The notes: generated by a model from the sequence alone, not told the origin. Shown: positions 7,758-16,725, counted from the first letter of the stretch. The stretch: 64,000 nucleotides of DNA from Tepidibacter mesophilus (GCF_002724055.1 NZ_BDQY01000018.1:1-64000); one strand, 5' to 3'. Program-made: numbers and translations.

Positions 7758-8750
7758 TTATATAAGTAAATGCGCTATAGCATTAAACATATATCCTACC
7801 AATATTATACTAACCCCTGTTATAACTACAAATACCGCTATAAGCTTAGGCTTTATAACCTTTCTAAGAAGTATCATCTCAGGAAGTGATAAAGCAGTTG
7901 TAGCCATCATAAACGCTAGTGCAGTACCAATGCCTACACCTTTCATTATTAATGCCTCAGCTATAGGTATAGTGCCTAGTGCGTTAGAATAAAGAGGGAT
8001 TGCAACAATAACTGCTACAATTACAGCTAACGGATTGTTCGGTCCTGCATACTTACTAAGTATAGTTTCAGGTGCCCATCCATGTATTAAAGCTCCTATA
8101 CCTATTCCTATGATTAAGTATATCCATACTCTTTTTATTATATCTTTAACATTTTGAATAGCAAAATCTATTCTTTGCTTTTTATCTAATTCTTCTATCT
8201 CAGAGTCTCCCATTTTTATTTGATACACGTATTCTTCTACTTGATCTTCTAAATGAAGGCTTCCTATTAATATACCTCCAACTACTCCAACTACAACTCC
8301 CGTTATAACGTATACAACCGCTATTTTCCATCCAAATGAAGCTAAAAGTATCGCAAAAGCTGCCTCATTAACTATTGGAGATGTTATTAAAAATGAAAAT
8401 GTAACACCTATAGGTATTCCAGCTTCAACAAATCCTATAAATAAAGGAACTGATGAACAAGAACAAAATGGAGTTACAATACCTAAAAGTGAAGCCATTA
8501 TATTACCCGATATACCTCCGAACCTCTCTAATATCTTCTTTGTCTTTTCAGGCGAAAAATAACTTCTTATATAAGATATTATAAATATCATAATTCCAAG
8601 AAGTATTACTATCTTTATAGTATCATATATAAAGAAATGAACACTGCCTCCTAACCTAGTTTCCATAGAAATACCAAATACATTCTCAACTAGAAGTCTT
8701 ACTAAGTTATTAAGCCAAGTAAATTGAAGCATGTTATTGATGAAATTCAT
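7758..8750 (-). CDS. ArsP-type permease (PF03773, former DUF318)
   Basis: A 330-residue membrane protein with about eight helices. It has the family signature GIVTPFCSCSSVPLFIGF, a pair of cysteines in a helix, and the repeated SPIVNEAAF / MATTALSLPEM halves. A charged cytoplasmic linker (KMGDSEIEELDKKQRIDF) sits mid-protein. ArsP in this family exports trivalent methylarsenicals; other members are uncharacterised. The upstream ArsR regulator ends 1 bp before its start and the thioredoxin-like gene follows, so a metalloid or thiol-reactive substrate is likely. A selenium or sulfur compound remains possible because the selenorhodanese operon is next. Confidence 0.85.
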   Translation of the reverse strand: MNFINNMLQFTWLNNLVRLLVENVFGISMETRLGGSVHFFIYDTIKIVILLGIMIFIISYIRSYFSPEKTKKILERFGGISGNIMASLLGIVTPFCSCSSVPLFIGFVEAGIPIGVTFSFLITSPIVNEAAFAILLASFGWKIAVVYVITGVVVGVVGGILIGSLHLEDQVEEYVYQIKMGDSEIEELDKKQRIDFAIQNVKDIIKRVWIYLIIGIGIGALIHGWAPETILSKYAGPNNPLAVIVAVIVAIPLYSNALGTIPIAEALIMKGVGIGTALAFMMATTALSLPEMILLRKVIKPKLIAVFVVITGVSIILVGYMFNAIAHLLI

Positions 8751-8751
8751 A

Positions 8752-9063
8752 TTATTTTCCCCCTAACTCTTGATTTAGATCTTTTACATTATTACTTATA
8801 ATCTTTTCTACAATGCCTATTACATCAAGTATTTCTTTATTTCTAACCCTATAATGCATCCAAAGCCCTTTCTTTTCACTCTCTAAAATTCCTGCATCCT
8901 TTAATATTTTAAGATGCTGAGATAAGTTAGATTGAGTAAATTCTACATCTTTATTAAGTTCGCATACGCAAAGTTTTTGATTCCCTAATTTCTTTATTAT
9001 CTTAAGTCTTATAGGATGAGCCATGGCTTTTAATATCCTAACTTGCATACTCTCTAAATCCAT
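8752..9063 (-). CDS. ArsR-family metal/metalloid-sensing repressor
   Basis: A 103-residue winged-helix regulator. It has AHPIRLKIIKKLG, the metal-binding box KLCVCELN in the position of the ArsR/SmtB ELCVC(D) motif, the recognition helix TQSNLSQHLKILKDAGIL and the wing GLWMHYRV. The two cysteines of CVC suggest arsenite, antimonite or soft-metal sensing. The ATG at 9061-9063 is chosen over a frame-open site 36 bp upstream because AGAGGTGA lies five bases before it. First gene of the operon with the ArsP permease (1-bp gap) and thioredoxin-like gene, probably autoregulated. Confidence 0.9.
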   Translation of the reverse strand: MDLESMQVRILKAMAHPIRLKIIKKLGNQKLCVCELNKDVEFTQSNLSQHLKILKDAGILESEKKGLWMHYRVRNKEILDVIGIVEKIISNNVKDLNQELGGK

Positions 9064-9153
9064 AAAATCACCTCTTATCCAAATTAAGTATATAAGCATT
9101 TTCTAATATACTTATATACTATGCAATTATATATATTTTGTCAATATTTAATC

Positions 9154-9190
9154 AAAAAAAGATTTAGCTTGATTAAGCTAAATCTTTTTT
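9154..9190. terminator. bidirectional intrinsic terminator of the nucleoside operon
   Basis: AAAGATTTAGCTT, loop GATT (9171-9174), AAGCTAAATCTTT, flanked by A and T runs. The stop codon of the phosphorylase gene begins in the loop. Confidence 0.88.
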
Positions 9191-9910
9191 ATGTATTTCA
9201 TATAAAGCCTCAAGAGCCAATATAATCTCTCTCTCCTCGCCTCTTTGAGCCAAATCCTGTTCGTTTACATATTCATTAACTCCATCCTTAACATCATTAT
9301 TGTAAAGAACAACATTATTAAGTATAGAACCAACTTTAACACCTCTTAAAGATCCTATTGCATAAAGTGTTGCTGTTTCCATATCAGATCCTAATACATT
9401 CTTCTTATTCCAATACTGCATAAGTTTCATTTCATTGTCTATATAAAAAGAATCGTGACTTCTAGTTATTCCTACATGATGATTGTATTTAAGCTCTTCT
9501 GCTTTTTTCTTTAAAGCCTCTAATATTTCATAGTTTGCTACCGCGGGATAGCTTTTATCTATATACATACTAGATGCTCCATCTTCTCTAACAGATGCCA
9601 TTGATATTATAAGATCACCTATTTTTATATTTTCTTGAGTAGCCCCTGCACTTCCTATTCTAACAAAGTACTCAGCTCCACAGCTTATAAGTTCTTCCAT
9701 AGCAATACACGCTGATGCTCCACCTATACCAGTTGAAGTTACAGTTATATCCATTCCTTTATATTTACCAATTGCACTTTTAAATTCTCTATTATTCGCT
9801 ATAACCTTTGCATCATCTAAAAAAGTCATAACCTTATCCACTCTTTTTGGATCTCCAGGTAATAGTACCATTTTACTTACCTTTTCACACTGTATATGCG
9901 GTTGAATCAT
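9173..9910 (-). CDS. nucleoside phosphorylase (uridine/purine, PNP-UDP family)
   Basis: A 245-residue enzyme that cleaves nucleosides with phosphate to base and (deoxy)ribose-1-phosphate. Visible motifs are LLPGDPKRVDKV (phosphate loop), STGIGGASACIAMEEL, FVRIGSAGATQ and GSDMETATLYAI, where MET and the Asp contact the ribose. The length is typical of the hexameric NP-I family. Its ATG overlaps the preceding flavoprotein stop by 4 bp. As the last gene of an operon with a nucleoside ABC transporter it would process the imported nucleosides. Uridine versus purine preference cannot be decided; the PNP-like purine role fits the neighbourhood. Confidence 0.87.
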   Translation of the reverse strand: MIQPHIQCEKVSKMVLLPGDPKRVDKVMTFLDDAKVIANNREFKSAIGKYKGMDITVTSTGIGGASACIAMEELISCGAEYFVRIGSAGATQENIKIGDLIISMASVREDGASSMYIDKSYPAVANYEILEALKKKAEELKYNHHVGITRSHDSFYIDNEMKLMQYWNKKNVLGSDMETATLYAIGSLRGVKVGSILNNVVLYNNDVKDGVNEYVNEQDLAQRGEEREIILALEALYEIHKKDLA

Positions 9911-11232
9911 TTTTTCACCCCTCTTACTGCTAACTCTATAAAACTTTCTGAAAGTGTAGGATTTATGAATAAACTTCTTTTTATATCGTCTATACTTATA
10001 TTTTTATCAATCCAAATTCCTACATTTCCAATCAAAGAACTTGCATCAATACTGTTTATCCAAACACCTTTGATTTTATTATCCTTTGTTATGATTTTTA
10101 TAAATCCATCATTATTACTATCAAATCCTCTAAAAGTTTCATTAAAATATACCTTATCTACATTACAATCACTTAATTGATTTTCTTGGACTCCAGCTCC
10201 AGCTAGTTCATTTATGGTAAATATACATCTAGGTAATGATTCATAATCAAAACTTATATTCTTACCATCGTATATATAGTCAGCTAATAATATTCCTTGT
10301 TGTATAGCTATATGAGCCATTCCATGAAGTCCATTTATATCTCCTATTGCATATATATTATCTACACTAGTTCTTAGATTGTTATCTACTTTAATGTATC
10401 CACCTTCAGTAATAACTCCTACTTCACAAGTTCCATCTGGTGTATTAGGTTTTCTTAATCCTGTTACAAGTACTTTAGAAGTTTCTAGTTTTTTTCCACT
10501 TTTAAGATTTATATATGCCATTTTTTCGTCTTTTTCTATACTTACTACTTCTTCATCTAACATGAAGTTTACATTATTAGATACAAGTCTTTCTTTTATA
10601 TTATTTATTAAATCAAAATCATTTCCACTCAATATTTCAGATTCTCTTTCTATAACAGTTACCTTAATACCAAGTTCGCTAAATAAAGATGCAAATTCTA
10701 TACCTTCTACATTTCCACCTATTATAGCGACCTCATCACAAAGGTCTTTCATATTAAGTATTCCTTTGTGACTCATGATTATATCTTCATCTATTTCACA
10801 TGATCCTTTAAGACTGCAAGCGCTAGTTCCAGAAGCTATTATTATATTATCAGTATTTAGTATATATTCATTTACCTTAACTGTATTCTTACTTTCTACA
10901 ATTGCATATCCTCTATAAATATCTATATATTCACTATCCAATTTATCAAGTATAAAACCTTCTATATTATCCATAGAGCTTTTACAAGCCTTATATAATA
11001 ACTCTTTATCACTATTAATATTTATAAGTCCCTGCTTTTGTAATATTTCAACCTTTTTCATATCCTTTATCTTATCCATGAATCTTTTAACAGGAAGGCA
11101 TCCTGTTGCAAAAGCAGTTCCTCCTAATTCATCCTTTTCTATTATAGCTACTCTCTTTCCTTTACTTGCACAACTTAATGAAAAGTATATTCCAGCAGCT
11201 CCCGAACCTATAACAACTGCATCATATCTCAT
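9907..11232 (-). CDS. lipoamide-dehydrogenase-like FAD flavoprotein with one redox cysteine missing
   Basis: A 441-residue class-I pyridine-nucleotide-disulfide oxidoreductase. It has an N-terminal FAD-binding VIGSGAAGIYFSLSCASKG, an NAD-binding VAIIGGNVEGIEFASLFSELG, a second FAD contact YAIGDINGLHGMAHIAIQQG and a C-terminal dimerisation domain. The active site reads GGTAFATGCLPVKRF where the family has GGTCLNxGCIPSK, so only the second cysteine remains. The usual His-Glu pair in the C-terminal domain is also not obvious (SLFINPTLSESFIELA). A dithiol-disulfide cycle is therefore unlikely. It sits between the nucleoside ABC permease (2-bp gap) and the phosphorylase (4-bp overlap); its function there is unknown. 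Confidence 0.85.
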   Translation of the reverse strand: MRYDAVVIGSGAAGIYFSLSCASKGKRVAIIEKDELGGTAFATGCLPVKRFMDKIKDMKKVEILQKQGLININSDKELLYKACKSSMDNIEGFILDKLDSEYIDIYRGYAIVESKNTVKVNEYILNTDNIIIASGTSACSLKGSCEIDEDIIMSHKGILNMKDLCDEVAIIGGNVEGIEFASLFSELGIKVTVIERESEILSGNDFDLINNIKERLVSNNVNFMLDEEVVSIEKDEKMAYINLKSGKKLETSKVLVTGLRKPNTPDGTCEVGVITEGGYIKVDNNLRTSVDNIYAIGDINGLHGMAHIAIQQGILLADYIYDGKNISFDYESLPRCIFTINELAGAGVQENQLSDCNVDKVYFNETFRGFDSNNDGFIKIITKDNKIKGVWINSIDASSLIGNVGIWIDKNISIDDIKRSLFINPTLSESFIELAVRGVKK

Positions 11233-11234
11233 AT

Positions 11235-12140
11235 TTAATCAGCCTTTCCCTTAACTAATTTCTTTTGTGCAACTCCAAATAATACTATTACAGTAGCTAA
11301 ATACGGTATCATCTGTGTAAATTGAGATGGTATTCCAAGAGATTGAACTCTTATACCTAAAGCATCAAAGAATCCGAATAATAAAGATGCTCCATATACA
11401 TTTATAGGATTTGAATTTCCAAATATTATAGCGGCAAGGGCTATAAAACCTTTACCCGCACTCATATTCTCAGTAAATAAAGTTAAGTATCCAAGTGATA
11501 AATGAGCTCCTGCTAATCCACAGAACATTCCACAAAGTATAGAAGATACATACTTTACTTTTTTAGGATTTATACCAGCTGTTTCTAACGCTTCCTCATG
11601 TTCTCCAACCCCTCTTATCCAATAACCATAAGGAGTTTTATAAAGAAGTATATATACAAGTGCAACCAATATCCAACTAACGTAAACTAATATAGAGTGA
11701 TTATTAAATATCTTATCTAAGAAATTTATTTTATCTAAAAAAGGAATGTATACATCTGGAAGAGGTACTATATCTGGTGATGAAAAGGCTCCTTTAACTC
11801 CAAATATACTTCTTAATAAGAATACGGTAAGACCACCAGCAAATATATTTATAGCAATACCTATTATAAACTCATCAGACTTTAACTCTATTACGAAAAA
11901 TCCGAATAAAGCACCGATTAATATTCCAGATATTACAGCAAGTACTACTCCCATTAACGATGATGAAAAGAAGTAACTTCCTAGAACTCCAAAGAAAGCA
12001 CCTAATAAAATCATACCTTCCATTCCTATATTCAGTATTCCAGCATGCATTGTAAGAAGACCTCCAAGTGCTGCTAATATAAGAGGTGTGGCTGTTCTTA
12101 TAGTATTTTGAAAAAGTGCTAAGTCAAATATGTCCTTCAT
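11235..12140 (-). CDS. nucleoside ABC transporter permease (NupQ-like)
   Basis: A 301-residue membrane permease of the BPD_transp_2 family. It has LAALGGLLTMHAGILNIGMEGMIL, the EAA-like loop GVGEHEEALETAGINPKKVKY and GKGFIALAAIIFGNSNP, as in sugar/nucleoside permeases. It pairs with the permease upstream (1-bp overlap, TAATG) to form the channel of a BMP-type importer. The flavoprotein gene follows after 2 bp. Confidence 0.9.
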   Translation of the reverse strand: MKDIFDLALFQNTIRTATPLILAALGGLLTMHAGILNIGMEGMILLGAFFGVLGSYFFSSSLMGVVLAVISGILIGALFGFFVIELKSDEFIIGIAINIFAGGLTVFLLRSIFGVKGAFSSPDIVPLPDVYIPFLDKINFLDKIFNNHSILVYVSWILVALVYILLYKTPYGYWIRGVGEHEEALETAGINPKKVKYVSSILCGMFCGLAGAHLSLGYLTLFTENMSAGKGFIALAAIIFGNSNPINVYGASLLFGFFDALGIRVQSLGIPSQFTQMIPYLATVIVLFGVAQKKLVKGKAD

Positions 12141-13201
12141 TATTTCACCAACTTTCCATTATTCATACTTCTTCTTTTTATAATTTGTTTAAATCCATTT
12201 TCTCCTGCTATAAACAGTATGATAACAGACTGAATAACCAGTATAAGCTCCGATGGTACTCCTGTTGTAAGCTCCATAGCATTAGATCCTGTCTTTAATA
12301 CAGCAAAGAATATTGACATTATAACTATACCCACTGGATTGTTCTTAACTATTAAAGATACAAGCATCCCATCAAATGCTAATCCCTTTGATATATTCTG
12401 TAAGAATCTATAATGAGTTCCATATACCTCAAAAGCTCCTGCAATACCGCATAAAGCTCCTGATAAAACCATAGCCAAAATCATGTATTTTTTATTGTTA
12501 AGCCCAGAATATTTAGAGAACACACTGTTTTCTCCAACTATTTTAAAGTTATATCCGTATGAAGTCTTTTTTACCATGTAGTAAACCAAAATTGCTATTA
12601 TCATAGTATAAAATATACTTGTGTTAAGCTTACTCATAGCTACAAGCTTTGGAAATTTATAAGACTGGGCTATCATATCTGTTCCACCCATTTTTCCTTG
12701 TTGAGCTTGGAATGGATAGTTAACTAAATAATTAGTAAAAAGCATAGCTATACTGTTAAACATTATCGTAGTTATAACTTCGTCTATCTTATATTTAACC
12801 TTAAGAAGTGCAGGTACATAAGCATAAAATCCTCCAGCTAGTGCCGACGCTATAATAGCTGCAATTACAGCAACGATAACTGGTAGATTAGTAAATGTAA
12901 AACCTACATAAGCTGCTGCAAATGCCCCCAGGTATAGCTGTCCTTCTCCACCTATATTGAATATTCCACTTCTAAACGATATTGCAGTAGCTAGTCCTGT
13001 AAGTATTAATGGAACAGTCTTTGCAATTGTGCTGGCCATGGCATACTTTGATCCTAAAGCCCCTTGTAGTAAAGCAAAATATCCCATCGCTGGATTTTTC
13101 CCATTTAAAAGCATTATGAATGCCCCAAGCAATAAAGCCAAAGTTATTGCAAGTAAAAGAGAACCTATATATTCAAAATCAAACTTCTTTCTCCCTTTCA
13201 T
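12140..13201 (-). CDS. nucleoside ABC transporter permease (NupP-like)
   Basis: A 353-residue membrane permease of the same BPD_transp_2 family, with FRSGIFNIGGEGQLYLGAF, the coupling loop GENSVFSKYSGLNNKKYMIL and GLAFDGMLVSLIVKNNPVG. The ATG at 13199-13201 is preferred over a GTG nine bases upstream because the AGGAAGG ribosome site overlaps the GTG. Its stop overlaps the next start by one base. It is the larger of the two permeases, as in Bacillus NupNOPQ. Confidence 0.9.
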   Translation of the reverse strand: MKGRKKFDFEYIGSLLLAITLALLLGAFIMLLNGKNPAMGYFALLQGALGSKYAMASTIAKTVPLILTGLATAISFRSGIFNIGGEGQLYLGAFAAAYVGFTFTNLPVIVAVIAAIIASALAGGFYAYVPALLKVKYKIDEVITTIMFNSIAMLFTNYLVNYPFQAQQGKMGGTDMIAQSYKFPKLVAMSKLNTSIFYTMIIAILVYYMVKKTSYGYNFKIVGENSVFSKYSGLNNKKYMILAMVLSGALCGIAGAFEVYGTHYRFLQNISKGLAFDGMLVSLIVKNNPVGIVIMSIFFAVLKTGSNAMELTTGVPSELILVIQSVIILFIAGENGFKQIIKRRSMNNGKLVK

Positions 13202-13214
13202 AGTTAACACCTTC

Positions 13215-14735
13215 CTAATTTCTATTTCCTGTCATATAGTATCCTATATCCTGCTTAGTTATTTCTGTGCTCTTAAATTCTCCAGTTATTTCTCCATCGT
13301 AAATACTTATTATTCTATCTGATAATCTAAATATCTCATCTAATTCAGCAGATACTAATATAATTGCACACCCTTCATTTCTCTTTTTTATAATTTGTTC
13401 ATGTATAAACTCTATAGCTCCTATATCTACACCTCTAGTAGGCTGAGATATTAAAAGTATAGGAGTATCAAATGAAAACTCTCTTGCAATTATAACCTTT
13501 TGCATATTACCACCAGATAAAGATCCTATCTTTACTTCTTCAGAAGCAGTTCTTACATCAAATTTTTCTATTAGTTTTTTGGCATATTTTTTTATGCTGT
13601 CTCTTTTTAAGTGTATACCTTTAGCTGCAAACTCTTCATCGTGTTGCTTTCCCATTAGAATATTATCCTCTATAGAAGACTCTTTGCTCATCCCAGTAGT
13701 AAGTCTATCCTCTGGAATATGCGCAACCCCTAAATCTCTTATTTTTCTAGGAGATAAATTAGAAGCATCAACACTATTTATAGTTATACACCCTTTTTCT
13801 ACTTTTCTCATACCAGCTAGAGCTTCTATAAGTTCACTTTGTCCGTTTCCTTCAATACCAGCAACTCCTAGTATTTCTCCAGCTTTTATAGAAAGGTTAA
13901 CTCCTTTTAAGGCATCGAATCCTCTATTATCCTTAACCCATAAATTTTCTACATTTATTAATGTATCTCCAACGTATTGTTTTTTCTCTATATTTTCAAA
14001 TAATACTTCCCTTCCAACCATCATCTCGGCAAGCTTTTTCTCAGTTATATTCTTAGTCGCTTCTACTCCTATTAACTTTCCTGCTCTCATAACTCCTACT
14101 CTATCGGATATTTCTATAACCTCATTTAATTTATGAGTTATTATTATAACTGTCATATCCTTTTCTTTAACTAGCTTTTTTATCACGACAAACAATTCTT
14201 TAGTCTCTTGAGGCGTAAGTACAGCAGTCGGTTCATCTAATATTAAAATATCCGCTCCCTTATATAAGGTTTTTAATATCTCTACTCTTTGCTGAACTCC
14301 AACCGATGCATCTTCAACTTTTATATTAGGGTCTACCTCAAGACCGTATTCCTTTGATAAATCTCTTATAGCTTGATTAGCCTTTTCTTTATCTAAAAAA
14401 ACACTATTCTTCTTCATCTCATTACCTAAAACAATATTTTCCGCTATAGTGAATGATGGAATTAACATAAAGTGCTGATGAACCATACCTATACCTTTTT
14501 GTATAGCTGTTGATGGACTAAATTCCTTTATCTGCTCTCCTTTTATAAAAACCTGTCCTTCAGTTGGTCTGTGAAGACCATACATAGTTTTCATAAGAGT
14601 AGATTTACCAGCTCCATTTTCACCTACAAGTGCGTATATCTCTCCCTTTTTAACATCAAGAGATATATTATCATTTGCAAGAACTCCAGGAAATCTTTTT
14701 GTAACTCCTACAAGTTTTATAATTTCATTACTCAT
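13215..14735 (-). CDS. nucleoside ABC transporter ATP-binding protein (NupO-like, two ABC domains)
   Basis: A 506-residue protein with two fused ABC domains. The first has Walker A GENGAGKST, Q-loop GMVHQHFMLIPSFT and Walker B ILILDEPTAVLTP. The second has a degenerate Walker A GIEGNGQSELIEALAG, signature SLSGGNMQKVIIAREF and Walker B PILLISQPTRGVDIG with Gln in place of Glu, as is usual for the second domain of RbsA/BMP-type ATPases. It energises import of nucleosides. The ribosome site is AGAGAGG. Repeat element R1 and the bmp terminator separate it from the binding-protein gene by 217 bp. Confidence 0.93.
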   Translation of the reverse strand: MSNEIIKLVGVTKRFPGVLANDNISLDVKKGEIYALVGENGAGKSTLMKTMYGLHRPTEGQVFIKGEQIKEFSPSTAIQKGIGMVHQHFMLIPSFTIAENIVLGNEMKKNSVFLDKEKANQAIRDLSKEYGLEVDPNIKVEDASVGVQQRVEILKTLYKGADILILDEPTAVLTPQETKELFVVIKKLVKEKDMTVIIITHKLNEVIEISDRVGVMRAGKLIGVEATKNITEKKLAEMMVGREVLFENIEKKQYVGDTLINVENLWVKDNRGFDALKGVNLSIKAGEILGVAGIEGNGQSELIEALAGMRKVEKGCITINSVDASNLSPRKIRDLGVAHIPEDRLTTGMSKESSIEDNILMGKQHDEEFAAKGIHLKRDSIKKYAKKLIEKFDVRTASEEVKIGSLSGGNMQKVIIAREFSFDTPILLISQPTRGVDIGAIEFIHEQIIKKRNEGCAIILVSAELDEIFRLSDRIISIYDGEITGEFKSTEITKQDIGYYMTGNRN

Positions 14736-14764
14736 ACGTTGGCCTCTCTTTTCTATTTATTAGC

Positions 14765-14840
14765 TAAAATTCGTCTAGTCGCTACGCACTGACTCATGTC
14801 GCCAACGATCCTACGGGCTCCGTTGCTCAAAATAGTCGGC
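14765..14840. repeat. intergenic repeat R1
   Basis: About 70 bp beginning AAAATTCGTCTAGTCGCTA and ending CGTTGCTCAAAAT, closely matched by R2 at 36131-36202 in the same plus-strand orientation. It is GC-richer than its surroundings and its 3' half can pair (CAACG ... CGTTG). Lies between the binding-protein and ATPase genes of the nucleoside transporter. Confidence 0.75.
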
Positions 14841-14903
14841 GTTGTAGCACTTTCAGCAATATTATTCACAACTTGAAATTAATATAATTTTATACCCATT
14901 ATT

Positions 14904-14934
14904 AAAAAAAGAAGAAGATTATCTTCTTCTTTTT
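14904..14934. terminator. intrinsic terminator after the binding-protein gene
   Basis: AGAAGAAGAT-T-ATCTTCTTCT stem flanked by A and T runs. It would let the binding-protein gene be expressed above the rest of the transporter, with read-through supplying the ATPase and permeases. Confidence 0.8.
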
Positions 14935-14952
14935 ATTTTTAAAGATTTTGAA

Positions 14953-15957
14953 TTATTTAGCTTCTGGTACTTCTATTTCTCCAGATATAATCTTCTTGCT
15001 TAACTCATCTATCTTAGCCTTAGTCTCATCGTCTACTAATTTAACCATATCATCTGATCCATAAGACATAGATACTCCATTTTCTTTAGCTCCATATTCG
15101 TATACCTTTCCAGCTTCAAACTCATTGTTTTGAACTTTTTCTAAAGATTCGAATATAGATAAATCCACAGCCTTAATCATACTAGCTATTATGTTATCTG
15201 GATTTATATATCTTTGATCTGAATCCACACCTATTGCAAACTTATTAGTATCCTTAGCAGCTTCAAATACTCCTTCTCCTGTCTTACCAGCAACTTGGAA
15301 TATTATGTCAACACCTTTAGAATAAAGAGCAAGTGCACTTTCTTTACCTTTTGCAGGATCTTCGAAATCTCCAGCAAATATAGTTTCAACTTGAATATCC
15401 TTATTTACATATTTAGCTCCAGCTTCATATCCTACTTGGAAGTTTCTTACAACAGGTATATCCATACCTCCTACCATTCCAATCTTTCCAGTCTCACTCT
15501 TCATAGCAGCTAATGCTCCAGCTAAGAAAGAACCTTCATTTTCTTTATAGTCAATACAAGTTATATTATCTACACCTTCTATTACATTGTCTATATATAT
15601 GTATTTCTTATCTGGGAATTCTTTTGCAACTTCTTGTATTACATCATAAAATTCAAATCCAACAACAACTACTACATCACTTATATTTGAAGCTTGAATT
15701 AATTGATCAGTATATAATGTTGCATCATTTTTACACTCTAGCACCTTACCTGTTGCTCCTAATTTTTCTATTGCCATGTTTAAACCTTCATTACTTGAAT
15801 CATAGAATGATCTATCTCCAAGTCCACCTGCAACTACTAACCCAACCTTTAATCCACCTTCATTACTACTCTCTTGAGGCGTTGTTGATCCACAACCAAC
15901 TAAGAACATTACTAATACTAAAGTCATACTTAAAATTCCTAATAATTTCTTTTTCAA
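14953..15957 (-). CDS. BMP-family nucleoside-binding lipoprotein (NupN-like)
   Basis: A 334-residue lipoprotein. The signal peptide ends in lipobox LVGC (Cys22), followed by a Ser/Glu-rich linker. The BMP (PnrA/Med) domain begins KVGLVVAGGLGDRSFYDSSN, the typical DxSFN loop, and contains GFEFYDVIQEVAKEFPDKKY and GKIGMVGGMDIPVV. It delivers purine or other nucleosides to the ABC transporter downstream. AGGAGGAG precedes the ATG. It starts 33 bp after the Crp/Fnr regulator gene and is probably cotranscribed with it. Confidence 0.93.
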   Translation of the reverse strand: MKKKLLGILSMTLVLVMFLVGCGSTTPQESSNEGGLKVGLVVAGGLGDRSFYDSSNEGLNMAIEKLGATGKVLECKNDATLYTDQLIQASNISDVVVVVGFEFYDVIQEVAKEFPDKKYIYIDNVIEGVDNITCIDYKENEGSFLAGALAAMKSETGKIGMVGGMDIPVVRNFQVGYEAGAKYVNKDIQVETIFAGDFEDPAKGKESALALYSKGVDIIFQVAGKTGEGVFEAAKDTNKFAIGVDSDQRYINPDNIIASMIKAVDLSIFESLEKVQNNEFEAGKVYEYGAKENGVSMSYGSDDMVKLVDDETKAKIDELSKKIISGEIEVPEAK

Positions 15958-15990
15958 TTTATTCTCCTCCTTTTATCTTAGCCCTTAGGC

Positions 15991-16665
15991 TTAAAATCTT
16001 TCTTCTTCTCTTTCATCTATAAGCGAGTCTATATTTATTATCTGTATCTTGTATCTATCTACATTTATATAACCCTTGTCACTTAATTCTTTGAGTATTC
16101 TATTTATACTCCTCGTTGTAACCACAAACTGCTCGCTTAACTGATTCTTACTTATATAAAAATTGTTTAAATTTTTCTTTTCTCTTTTCTCATAAGCAGT
16201 TATAAGATAATCGCAAATTCTAAATTTTAATGAATACAAAGTATCTTCTATCGCTTTTTTAGATAAGTCATAGCTTATTTTGCATAAACTTTTTAAAAGA
16301 TATAAAGTTATATCATTGTCATTTTCAATCCATTCAATAAAGTGATATTTTTTCATTCTAATCAGTGTTACATCTGTTATACTTTTTATTTCACATATAT
16401 ACGGTAAGCTTTCAAATATTTCTAATTCACCAAAATAACTACCTTCTTTATATATAGATTGAGAATACGTTTTCCCTTTTTCCGAAGTATGATATACATT
16501 AACGCTCCCACTAACTATTACATAGAAATATTCATATACATCATTGAATTTGCATATTATACTTCCCTGCTCATATTTCAAAACTTCCCATTTTTCTAAA
16601 GTAGATTTATGTGAATTTAATATAAGTTTAAATATTGGATAATCCTTATTCAATATCTCTTTCAA
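15991..16665 (-). CDS. Crp/Fnr-family transcriptional regulator
   Basis: A 224-residue regulator. Residues ~10-125 form a cyclic-nucleotide-binding-type beta roll (GSIICKFNDVYEYFYVIVSGSV, GSYFGELEIFE). The C-terminal winged helix has ISKNQLSEQFVVTTRSINRILKEL as its helix-turn-helix. There is no cysteine cluster for an Fe-S centre, so it is not an O2-sensing Fnr. A perfect palindrome sits at -41.5 of its own promoter. It directly precedes the nucleoside transporter operon and is its likely activator; the effector is unknown. GGAGGAA precedes the ATG. Confidence 0.88.
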   Translation of the reverse strand: MKEILNKDYPIFKLILNSHKSTLEKWEVLKYEQGSIICKFNDVYEYFYVIVSGSVNVYHTSEKGKTYSQSIYKEGSYFGELEIFESLPYICEIKSITDVTLIRMKKYHFIEWIENDNDITLYLLKSLCKISYDLSKKAIEDTLYSLKFRICDYLITAYEKREKKNLNNFYISKNQLSEQFVVTTRSINRILKELSDKGYINVDRYKIQIINIDSLIDEREEERF

Positions 16666-16684
16666 CTAAATTCCTCCTAACTTA

Positions 16685-16725
16685 ATTATAATTTGTCGTT
16701 TTTCGTTTTTGAAGGACATATGTCC
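16685..16725 (-). promoter_or_regulatory. promoter of the Crp/Fnr gene with a palindromic activator site
   Basis: The -10 TATAAT is at 16685-16690 (minus strand); the -35 position (16708-16713) is poor (TTCAAA). The 12-bp perfect palindrome GGACATATGTCC at 16714-16725 has its centre 41.5 bases upstream of the predicted +1 (16678). That is the class-II activator position of Crp/Fnr proteins. Autoactivation is inferred. Confidence 0.6.

Noticed and set aside
15513-16022. Long plus-strand open frame opposite the nucleoside-binding lipoprotein gene
   Set aside because: Leucine/tyrosine-rich antisense frame with no ribosome site; the lipoprotein on the other strand is unmistakable. Other long antisense frames (3648-4064, 13579-14136, 21666-22244, 48607-49104, 58882-59454) were rejected for the same reason.
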